The notes under the pieces were generated by a model. It had not been told where the DNA came from. It did no database searches and saw nothing but the letters and a program-made list of their open reading frames with translations. A DNA stretch of 64,000 bases, from positions 115,954 through 179,953 of the forward strand of contig CAMXCT020001096.1 in the NCBI GenBank assembly GCA_947184155.2, given 5' to 3'. Shown here piece by piece: positions 52,981 to 62,782 of the stretch (position 1 is the stretch's first letter; the number at the start of each line of letters is the position of its first letter). This DNA is from Cladocopium goreaui. Lineage: Eukaryota > Sar > Dinophyceae > Suessiales > Symbiodiniaceae. Made by a program: the position numbers and the translations under genes.

Positions 52981-53735
52981 TGTTATTTTTGGACTTTTGA
53001 TAAGGCTCAAAAATATGAAAACGGACAAGATAGAATATTTTCGAGACCCTGGCGTGACATGGCTCCAAATTATATATTTGGAAGCCTTCCATTGCGTGGA
53101 TTTTTTTCCGTATGTTTCATTGTTTTTGTTGTATTTTTCATTTTTATTTCATTGGTTTTCACTTTTTTTCATTATTTTTCATTGTTTTTCTTTGTTTTTC
53201 AATTGTTTAATGTTATGCTTTGAGCTTTGATAAGGCTCAAAAATATGAAAACGGACAAGATAGAATATTTTCGAGACCCTAGAGTGACATGGCTCCAAAT
53301 TACTTGGATTTTTTCCATTGTGTGTGTGGAAATGCTCTTATGTTGATTTTCACAATACTTATGTGCATATATATATATATATATAGCGGTTCTATAGGTT
53401 TTATTGGGTTTAAGTCAGTTGGTGCCATGCCTCCCCGCAATTCACAGCTGTTGCCGGCCCACCGCGTGGTCGCACCTCACACCCTCAATTTGCGGTTTTA
53501 ACGCAAAACGTGGTGGAAACAAGTCTGAATATTTTGGGATTTACCTAGCAAAATTGTTGGTTTTATCTGATACGCCAGGAATATGAAAAATACAGCAAAA
53601 ACAATGAAACATACGGAAAAAAATCCACGCAATGGAAGGCTTCCAAATATATAATTTGGAGCCATGTCACGCCAGGGTCTCGAAAATATTCTATCTTGTC
53701 CGTTTTCGTATTTTTGAGCCTTATCAAAAGCTCAA
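52981..53735. repeat. Cassettes GATAAGGCTCAAAAATA...GATAGAATATTTTCGAGACC, two forward and one inverted
   Basis: A conserved cassette (TTTGATAAGGCTC, CGGACAAGATAGAATATT, CGAGACCCTGGCGTGACATGG, then GGAAGCCTTCCATTGCGTGG) occurs forward at about 52993 and 53220 and inverted at about 53603-53735. Between them is a GC-richer unique segment (53380-53530). It is repeated nearly identically at 57791-58790 together with that unique segment (58190-58350). Confidence 0.88.
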
Positions 53736-53749
53736 AAATAACATTAAAC

Positions 53750-55650
53750 AATTGAAAAACATTGAAAAACAATAAAAAATAATGAAAAAAAACAATGAAA
53801 AAAGATGAAACAGATAGAAAAAAAACAGGAAAAATGATGAAAAAGAGGGAAAAAACCAATGAAAAATGATGAACAAGAGAGAACAAAAACAAGAACACAT
53901 TATGAAAAAGAGAGAACAAACAATGAAACATGATGAAAAAGAGAGAAAAAACAATGAAAAATGGTGAAAAAGAGAAAAAACAATGAAATCCGAGTAAACA
54001 TATGAAAAAAAAAGTGAAAAATGATGAAAAATAGAGACAAAACAATGAAAAATGATGCAGCAGAGAAAAAAAAAACACAATGAAACATGATGAAAAATAG
54101 AGAAACACAAATGAAAAATTTTGAAAAAGGGAGAAAAAACAATGAAAAATGATAAAAAAGAGAGGAAAAAACAATGAACAATGATGAAAAATAGTGGAAA
54201 AATGAGGAAACATGATGAAAAATTGAGGGAAAAACAATGAAAACTGATGAAGACGAGAGAAAAAACAATGAAATCCGATTAAAAATATGGAAAAAACAGT
54301 GAAAAATGATGAAAAATAGAAACAAAACAATGAAAAATGATGAAGCAGAGAAAAAAAACAATCAAAAAGGATGAAAAAGAAGGAAAAAACACAATGAACA
54401 ATGATGAAAAAAAAAGAAAAAAACAAGAAAAAATGATGATAAAGAGTGGGAAAAAACTTGAAACATGATGAAAAAAGGAGACAAAACCAGGAAACATGAT
54501 GAAAAATAGAGAAACAACAATCAAAAATGATGAAAAACAAAGGAAAAACAATGAAACATTTTAAAAAACAGAGGAAACAACAATGAAAAATGATGAAAAA
54601 TAGAGAAACACCAATGAAAAATGATGAAGAAAAAGAGGAAAAACAATGAAAAATGATGAAAAAGAGAGAAACAAAAATGAAAAATAATGAAAAAGAGAAG
54701 AAAAAACAATGAAAAATGATGAAAAAGAGAAGAACAAAACAATGAAAAATGATGAAAAAGAGAAGAACAAAACAATGAAAAATGATGAAAAAGAGATGGA
54801 AAAAACAATGAAAAATGATGAACAATAGAGAAACAACAATGAAAAAAGATCAAAAAGAGAGAAAAAACAATGAAAAAACACGTTCATCATTTTTAATTAT
54901 TTTTCATTGTTTTTGTTTCTCTCTTCTTCATCATTTTTCATTGTTTTTTTCTCTTTTTCATCATGTTTCATTTTTTGTCACTCTTTTTCATAAGTGTTTC
55001 TTGTTTTTTTCTCTCTTGGTCATCATTTTTCATTGTTTTTTGTCCCTGTTTTTTCATCATTTTTCATTGTTGTTCTCTCTTTTTCATTATGTTTGATTGT
55101 TTTTTCCCTCTTTTTCATCATTTTTTCTTGTCTTTTTCTCCCTTGTTCATCATTTTTCATTGTTTTTCTATCTTTTTCATCATGTTTCATTGGTTGTTCT
55201 CTCTGTTTCATCATTGTTCATTGTTTTTTCTCTATTTTTCATACTTGTTCATTGTTGTTTCTCTCTTTTTCATCCGTTTTCATTGTTTTTTTTCTCTCTT
55301 TTTCATCATGTTTCATTGTTTGTTCTCTCTTTTTCATCATTTTTCATTGTTTGTTTCTCTCTTTTTCATCAGTTTTCATTGTTTTTTGTCCTTTGTTTCA
55401 TCATTTTTCAGTGTTTGCTCTCTCTTTTTTATCATTTTTCATTGTTTTTTTCTATCTTTTCATCATTTTTCATTGTTGTTTCTCTAGTTTTCATAATGTT
55501 TCCTTGTTTTTTTCTCTCGTTTTCATCATGTTTCATTGTTTTTTTCACTCTTTTTCATCATTGTTTCTTGTTTTTTTCTCTCTTGTTCATCATTGTTCAT
55601 TGTTTTTTCCTCTCTTTTTCATCATGTTTCCTTGTTTTTTCTGGCATGTT
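53750..55650. repeat. Palindromic A/T satellite block 2
   Basis: The A-rich orientation (53750-54885) switches to the T-rich orientation (54890-55650) around GAAAAAACACGTTCATCATT. The 420- and 230-codon frames inside are repeat artefacts. Confidence 0.92.
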
Positions 55651-56125
55651 GACTTGGCGTCCTGTTGCTTGAAAAATCATCAGTAGTTTTCTGCACAGGC
55701 ATGCACGAAATTGACAAGATAGAATATTCAAGGGGGTGTTTCCATATTGGAACATGTTGGATTCAGAATTGTTGGAAATCCCACAGCAGAATTTGTTTAA
55801 CATCATTTCACAGTAGCACCCTGTTGCTTCAAAAATCATCAGTAGTTTCAAAGTTTTCTGCACAGGCATGCACGAAATTGACAGGATAGAATATTCAAGG
55901 GGGTGTTCTGTGATTTTTTGTGAATATGCTATATTAATATTCTATCTTGTGGTGTTTTTTCCGAGTGGGAGGCCGATGGTAATTTTCTCACTCGCGTGTC
56001 TGGTAGTGAAAAATATTCTATCTCTCAGGCGGTCGGTATATATAATTTGGAGCCATGTCACGCCAGGGTCTCGAAAATATTCTATCTTGTCCGTTTTCGT
56101 ATTTTTGAGCCTTATCAAAGCTCAA
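55651..56125. repeat. Junction segment with GATAGAATATT inverted pairs
   Basis: Contains GACAAGATAGAATATTCAAG (55713), a second copy at about 55879, an inverted AATATTCTATCTTGTGG (about 55935) and the terminus AATATTCTATC...GGCGGTCGGTATA (56012-56040). An inverted GAGACCC/GATAGAATATT cassette follows. A near-copy of the CAAGG...GTCGGTATA part is at 60799-60959. Confidence 0.85.
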
Positions 56126-56139
56126 AGAATAACATTAAA

Positions 56140-57790
56140 CAATTGAAAAGCAATGAACAACAATGAAAAATAATAAAAAATAGAAAACAAAAACAATGAA
56201 AAATGATGGAAAAGAGAGAAAACAACAATTAAAAATTATGAAAAGATTGGCAAAAAACAATAACAAAAATGAAAAAGAGAGAAAAAAAAAAGGAAGCATG
56301 ATGAAAAATAGAGAAACAACAATGAAAAATGATGAAACATATGAAAAAAAAAATGAAACATGATGAAAAAGAGAAAAAACAATGAAACATGATGAAAAAT
56401 AGAAAAAATGATGAAAAATAAGGGGAACAAAAACATGGAAACATGATGAAAAAAAGAAAAAAATAAGATGAAAAAATGAGAAACAAAAATGAAGAATGAT
56501 GAAAACGGGAAAACATGAAAAATGATGAAAAAGAGTGAAAAAAACAATGAAACATGATGAAACATAGAGAAACAACAATGAAACATGATGAAAAATGGAG
56601 GAAAAAAACAATAAAAATGATGAAAACCAAGAAAAAACAATGATTTTGATCCATCATTTTTCACTGTTGGTTCTCTATGTTTCATCATGTTTCATTTTTT
56701 TCTCTATGTTTCATCATTTTTCATTGTTTTTTTCCCCTCTTTTTCATCTTTTTCTCATTGTTTGTTCTCTCTTTTTTTTTCATTGTTCATTCTTGTCTCT
56801 ATTTTTCATATGTTTTCATTGTTTTTTCTCTATTTTTCATATTTTTTCATTGTTTTTTTTTTTCTATTGTTCATCATGTTTCCTTGTTTTTTCTCTCTTT
56901 TTCATCATGTTTCATTGTTTTTTTTTCACTCTTGATCATCATTTTTCATTCTTTTTTTTATCTTTTTTTCATCATGTTTCATTGTTTGTTCTCTCTTTTC
57001 ATCATTTTTCATTGTTTTTCTTCTCTTTTTCATCATGTTTCATTGTTTTGTTTTCTCTTTTTCATCATTTTTCATTTTTTCTATGTTTCATCATTTTTCA
57101 TTATTGGTACTCGATTTTTCATCATGCTTCCTTGTTTTTTTCCTCTCTTTTTCATCATGTTTCATTGTTTTTTTCTCTATGTTTCATCAGTGTTTCTTGT
57201 TTTTTTCCTCTTTTGTTCATCATTTTTCTTTGTTTTTTTCGTCTATTTTTCATCACGTTTCATTGTTGTTTCTCCATTTTTTATAATTTTTCTTTTTTTT
57301 TCTTTGTTTCATCATTTTTCATTGTTTTTTCTTTCTTTTTCATATTTGTTCATTTGTGTTTCTCTATTGTTCATCATTTTTCATTGTGTTTTTTATCTCT
57401 TTTTCATCATGTTTCATTGTTTTTTCTCTATGTTTCATCAGTTTTCATTGTTTTGTCTCTATTTTTCATCATTTTCATTGTTTTTTTCCATATTTTTAAT
57501 CGGGTTTCATTGTTTTTTCTCTCTTGTTCATCATTTTTCATTGTGTTTTCCTCTATTGTTCATCATGTTTCCCTTTTTTCCCCCTATTTTTCATCATTTT
57601 GCATTGTTTTGTTCTCTCTTTTTCATCATTTTTCATTGGTTGTTCCTCTCTTTTTCATCATTTTTCATTGTTTTTTTCCAATATTTTCATAATTGTTCAT
57701 TGTTGTTTTCTCTCTTTTCATCATGTTTACCTGTTTTTTCTCTTTTTCATCATGTTTCATTGTTTTTTCAATGCTTTTCAATTGTTTAAT
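56140..57790. repeat. Palindromic A/T satellite block 3
   Basis: A-rich units 56140-56640 switch to T-rich units 56645-57790. The 365- and 370-codon frames are artefacts of the roughly 31-base unit. Confidence 0.92.
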
Positions 57791-58790
57791 CTTATTCTTT
57801 GAGCTTTGATAAGGCTCAAAAATACGAAAACGGACAAGATAGAATATTTCGAGACCCTGGCGTGACATTGCTCCAAATTATATATATATGTATTTGGAAG
57901 CCTTCCATTGCGTGGATTTTTTTTCCGTATGTTTCATTGTTTTTGTTGTATTTGTCATATTTGTTTCATTGGTTTTCACTTTTTTTCATCATGTTTCATT
58001 GTTGTTCATTGTTTTTCAATTGTTTAATCTTATTCTTTGAGCTTTGATAAGGCTCAAAAATAAGAAAACGGACAAGATAGAATATTTCGAGATCCTAGAG
58101 TGACATGGTTCCAAATTAATTACTTGGATTTTTTCCATTGTGTGTGTGGAAATGCTCTTATGTTGATTTTCACAATACTTCTGTGCATATATATATAGCG
58201 GTTGTATAGGTTTTATTGGGTTTAAGTCAGTTGGAGCCATGCCTACCCGCAATTCACAGCTGTTGCCGGTCCACCGCGTGGTCGCACCTCACACCCTCAA
58301 TTTGCGGTTTTAACGCAAAACGTGGTGGAAACAAGACTGAATATTTTGGGATTTACCTAGCAAAATTGTTGGTTTTATCTGATATGCCAGGAATATGAAA
58401 AAAATACAGCAAAAACAATGAAACATACGGAAAAAAAATCCACGCAATGGAAGGCTTCCAAATACATATATATATAATTTGGAGCAATGTCACGCCAGGG
58501 TCTAGAAATATTCTATCTTGTCCGTTTTCATATTTTTGAGCCTTATCAAAGCTCAAAGAATAAGATTAAACAATTGAAAAACAATGAACAACAATGAAAC
58601 ATGATGAAAAAAGGTGAAAACCAATATAACAAATATGACAAATACAACAAAAACAATGAAACATACGGAAAAAAAATCCACGCAATGGAAGGCTTCCAAA
58701 TATATAATTTGGAGCCATGTCACGCCAGGGTCTCGAAAATATTCCATCTTCCCCTTTTTTGGTATTTTTAAGCCTTATCAAAGCTCAAAA
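57791..58790. repeat. Second copy of the cassette region
   Basis: Forward cassettes at about 57797 and 58035 and inverted ones at about 58435 and 58665 flank a copy of the 53286-53597 unique segment (58098-58410), which differs by only a few bases. One cassette end reads AATATTCCATC instead of AATATTCTATC. Confidence 0.88.
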
Positions 58791-58799
58791 ATAACATTA

Positions 58800-60740
58800 A
58801 ACAATTGAAAAACATTGAAAAACAATTTAAAATAATGAAAAAAACAATGAAAAATGATGAAACAAATAGAAAAAAACAAGGAAAAATGATGAAAAACCGT
58901 GAAAAAAACAATAAAAAATTATGAACAAGAGAAAAATAATAATAAAACATTATGAAAAAGAGAGAACAAACAATGAAACATGATGAAAAAAAGAGAAAAA
59001 AAGAATGAACAATGATGAACAAGAGAGAAAAAACAATGAAACATGATGAAAAATAGAAAAAAAACAATGAAAAATGATGATAAAGAGTGAAAAAAACAAT
59101 GAAACATGATGAAAAGGAGAGAAAAAACAAGGAAACATGATGAAAAATAGAGACAAAACAATGAAAAATTATGAAATAGAGAAAAACACAATAAAAAATG
59201 ATGACAAAGAGAGAAAAAACACACTGAACAATTATGAAAAATAGAGAAACACAAATGAAGAATTATGAAGAAAAAAGAAAAAACAATGAAGAATGTTGAA
59301 AAAGAGAGGAAAAAAAAACAATGAACAATGATGAAAAATAGCGGAAAAATAAGGACACATGATGAAAAATAGAGGAAAAAACAATGAAAAATGATGAACA
59401 AAAGAGGAAAAAACAAGAAACAATGATGAAGAAAAGTGAAAATAACAATGAAACATGATGAAAAAGAGAGAAACAAACAATGAAACATGATGAAAAAGAG
59501 ACGAAGAACAATGAAAAATGATGAAAAAGAGAGAACAAACAATGAAACATGATGAAAAAGAGAGAAAAAAAAACAAGAACAAATGATGATAAAGAGTGAA
59601 AAAAACAATGAAACATGATGAAAAAGAGAGAAAAAACAAGGAAACATGATGAAAAATAGAGAAACAACAATGAAAAATGTTAAAAAAGAAAGGAAAAACA
59701 ATGAAATATTATGAAAAATAGAGGATACAACAATGAAAAATAATGAAAAATAGAGAAACACCAATGAAAAATGATGAAAAAGAGAGAACAAACAATGAAA
59801 CATGATGAAAAAGAGAGAAAAAAACAATGCAAAATGATGAAAAATAGAGAAACAACAATGAACAATGATGAAAAAGAGAAGAAAAAACAATGAAAATCAC
59901 GAAAAAGAGAGAACAAAACAATGAAAAATGATGAAAAAGAGAAGAAAAAACAATGAAAAATTATGAACACTAGAGAAACAACAATGAAAAATGATCAAAA
60001 AGAGAGAACAAAAACAATGAAAAACATGTTCATCATGTTTAATCATTTTTCATTGTTTTTGTTTCTCTCTTTTTCATCATTTTTCATTGTTTTTTTTGTT
60101 TTCTCTTTTTCATCATGTTTCATTGTTTTTTCAATCTTTTTCATCAGTGTTTCGTGTTTTTTCTCTCTTGGTCATCATTGTTCATTGTTTTTTGTACCTT
60201 TTTTCATCATTTTTCAGTGTTTTTTCTCTCATGTTTGAGTGTTTTGTTCACTCGTTTTCATCATTTTTTCTTGTTTTTTCTCCCGTGTTCATCATTTTCA
60301 TTGTTTTTTCTATCTTTTTCATCATGTCTCATTGGTTGTTCTCTCTTTTTCATCATTGTTCATTGTTTTTTCTCTATTCTTCATACGTGTTCATTGTTTT
60401 TTCTCTCTTTTTCATCATTTTTCATTGTGTGTTTATTTCTCTCTTTTTCATCATGTTTCATTGTTTGTTCTCTCTTTTTCATCATTTTTCATTGTTTTTG
60501 GACCCTTTTTTCATCATTTGTCATTGTTTTTTCATTATTTTTCATCATTTTTCATTGTTGTTTCTGTATTGTTCATAATGTTTCCTTGTTTTTTTATCTC
60601 TTTTTCATCATGTTTCATTGTTTTTTTTTCACTCTGTTTCATCATGTTTTCTTGCTTTTTTCTCTCTTGTTCATCATTTTTCATTGTTCTTGCTTTTAAT
60701 TTGTTCTTCGTGTTTCCTTGTTTTTTCTGGCATGTTGACT
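58800..60740. repeat. Palindromic A/T satellite block 4
   Basis: A-rich units 58800-60020 invert to T-rich units 60030-60740. This is the counterpart of block 2. Confidence 0.92.
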
Positions 60741-60959
60741 TGGCGTCCTGTTGCTTCAAAAATCATCAGTAGTTTTCTGCACAGGCATGCACGAAATTGA
60801 CAAGATAGAATATTCAAGGGGGTGTTCTGTGATTTTTTGTGAATATGCTATATTAATATTCTATCTTGTGGTGTTTTTTCCGAGTGGGAGGCCGATGGTA
60901 ATTTTCTCACTCGCGTGTCTGGTAGTGAAAAATATTCTATCTTTCGGCCGGTCGGTATA
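60741..60959. repeat. Terminal junction segment of the satellite complex
   Basis: Repeats 55651-56040 almost exactly (CATGTTGACTTGGCGTCCTG through GGTCGGTATA), but lacks one internal duplication. It ends AATATTCTATC...GGCCGGTCGGTATA, the inverted match of the 51071 end. Unique sequence starts at 60960. Confidence 0.85.
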
Positions 60960-61878
60960 GTGAGGCTCATATTGGATCATATCTGTACTTGTAGAGATTC
61001 GTACATTCATGATCTTGGAGGGCTGATCCATAGCAACAGCGCAACTGCTTCTCATTAATGCCAAAACCATCCAAAACCAACGGCAGCCCACTTAGTTGCA
61101 TCATATTTCATCGATTTGATTTTAGAGGGCTAAGTACTATTAATTATATATACTCTCTATATATAATCCTCCATAAGATCCATAAGAAGAAACTGATGGC
61201 AACATATAGTAACTCCATCTGCGGATGTTTTTTCCAGTGTGAATAGCCATTGTCGATTCTTCATGTCGTGGTTTTAAAGAGTATCTACCGCGAAGGCCCA
61301 CAGCCATCGCCATCTGTGCTGAGCAGCTCTAAAGCAGTCCCTGGATGTCCCTGGATCACTTGTCGTCGGTGGTTTCCTGTAACGAAAAAACTGCAAGGTA
61401 CCAAATCACTGGAATTTTGTTCATTTCGAATATCTCATGTTGAATTTAGAATGATCCAGTAAATTCATTAAAGCATAGCATACCACGAAAGGGATGGAAA
61501 AAACATGAACCGGTGGTTTCCACTTTTTTCCTATGATCTCTGAAAAAAATGATGAGGCACTTCCTGTTTCACCCTCGCAAGTTAACATGATGAGGCAGTG
61601 AGGCAGTCGTTTTGGCCCGGCCTCAAAGAAGTAACGGCCCGTTGTTTCTTGCCAGAACCACCTCTGACCTGCAATTCATACTGTGCACAGGTAAGGAAGA
61701 CAGGACCAAAATGACAATGACATTCTGAGCGAACAAGAATATATATATATATACACACACACGCGTATCTATACATTATATATATACATATATATTGTTA
61801 TATTATAATATATATATATATGATTCATTATATATGTATATATATATATAAGGCCTTAAGCTCTAAACTTTGTTCATC
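60960..61878. other. No confident gene; weak coding patches and TA microsatellite
   Basis: Patches at 61020-61090 and 61250-61400 are modestly GC-rich and open on + without clear splice borders. 61739-61855 is TATATA/CACACA microsatellite. Confidence 0.35.
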
Positions 61879-61970
61879 CCTCACACGCCGAAGCCCCTAC
61901 CATCTCTCCGTTTGCTGAGGCAGCCTTCTTCTGTGTGGAAAAGCTCCCAGCCATCCTCAAGAGCATCAGG
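61879..61970 (+). CDS. Candidate host exon (about 30 codons)
   Basis: The frame SHAEAPTISPFAEAAFFCVE and KLPAILKSIR is coding-like and ends in phase 0 at GTAAAG, a strong donor. The 5' border is approximate (an AG at 61891-61892 is possible). The family is not recognised. Confidence 0.45.
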
Positions 61971-62059
61971 GTAAAGGACCTGCAGCACACCATTTCAATC
62001 CATTTCACCATTTCCCGTGTGGGATTAGCTTCATAGAGTTCCTCAAAAAAATAAATCAA

Positions 62060-62164
62060 TACCCTCTGGTAAATTAACATAGACCCTGAGAATCACCAAT
62101 TTTTAATGGAAACTAATCTTCCAACCCCTATCTGGCAGGGTCTATGTTAACTTACTAGAAGGTA
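62060..62164. mobile_element. Palindromic MITE-like element, family A (diverged)
   Basis: It runs TACCCTCTGGTAAATTAAC to GTTAACTTACTAGAAGGTA, with a variant centre (CATAGACCCTGAGAATCACC). Confidence 0.6.
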
Positions 62165-62280
62165 ATATAAATATACATTAATAAAGGATCTGTTACCTCC
62201 GGACCAGTTCCATCTTTGGGTGATTGCGAGACCAAATCAGAAGCGGAGAGCGCAGACCAAAAAAGTATCAAGAAACAGTA

Positions 62281-62430
62281 CAACAACTCTTTAAGACCAT
62301 GAGAGCAGCAATAGAAATGTGCATCGGAGCCGGACGCACCTTTTGTAAACGTTGGCCATGAGTGTGACTCACTCAGCTAGCTAGGATCACTTTTGAAGTG
62401 TCCCACTCTGGCTGAGTCAAACATGTGCTT
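62281..62430. repeat. 150-bp direct repeat, copy 1
   Basis: Identical by eye to 62587-62736 (starts CAACAACTCTTTAAGACCAT, ends AACATGTGCTT). The copies are 306 bp apart. Confidence 0.93.
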
Positions 62431-62481
62431 CCCTCCCCTTTTGAGTTAGGAGAGGGCGGGTGGGGATTTCAAAATCACACC

Positions 62482-62497
62482 CTTGAGCCAAAATGGC
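62482..62497 (-). other. Spliced-leader-like relic (16 nt)
   Basis: The - strand reads GCCATTTTGGCTCAAG, identical to the 3' 16 nucleotides of the dinoflagellate spliced leader. The five upstream bases do not match. The sequence also lies in an imperfect inverted repeat (CCCTTGAGCCA...TGGTTCAAGGG), so a chance structural origin is possible. Confidence 0.5.
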
Positions 62498-62586
62498 CCC
62501 AGGCCAAGCTGGTTCAAGGGTTTCCCTCCCACAAACACCCCTCTCATGTCATTTAGTTGTTACAACAACAGCTTCACTGTTTCACC

Positions 62587-62736
62587 CAACAACTCTTTAA
62601 GACCATGAGAGCAGCAATAGAAATGTGCATCGGAGCCGGACGCACCTTTTGTAAACGTTGGCCATGAGTGTGACTCACTCAGCTAGCTAGGATCACTTTT
62701 GAAGTGTCCCACTCTGGCTGAGTCAAACATGTGCTT
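62587..62736. repeat. 150-bp direct repeat, copy 2
   Basis: Second copy of 62281-62430, directly downstream (in gene orientation) of the tyrosine-recombinase stop codon. A 156-bp segment holding the spliced-leader-like sequence lies between the copies. Confidence 0.93.
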
Positions 62737-62782
62737 GATTGAGTCCATGATGCCAACCTGGTCCATTCTGCGTTCGAGCGCA

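Noticed and set aside
53563..54890. 420-codon - strand frame and companions
   Set aside because: The same satellite in the opposite orientation; it appears membrane-like only because of T-rich codons.
51976..57789. Very long + strand frames (334, 289, 365, 370 codons) of Phe/Ser/His/Leu-rich protein
   Set aside because: They are translations of a roughly 31-base A/T satellite that is open in all frames; adjacent frames give the same peptide types and there is no domain.
62482..62520. tRNA or spliced-leader RNA gene
   Set aside because: Only 16 nt of the leader match, there is no following intron/Sm-site arrangement that I can recognise, and no tRNA cloverleaf can be drawn.
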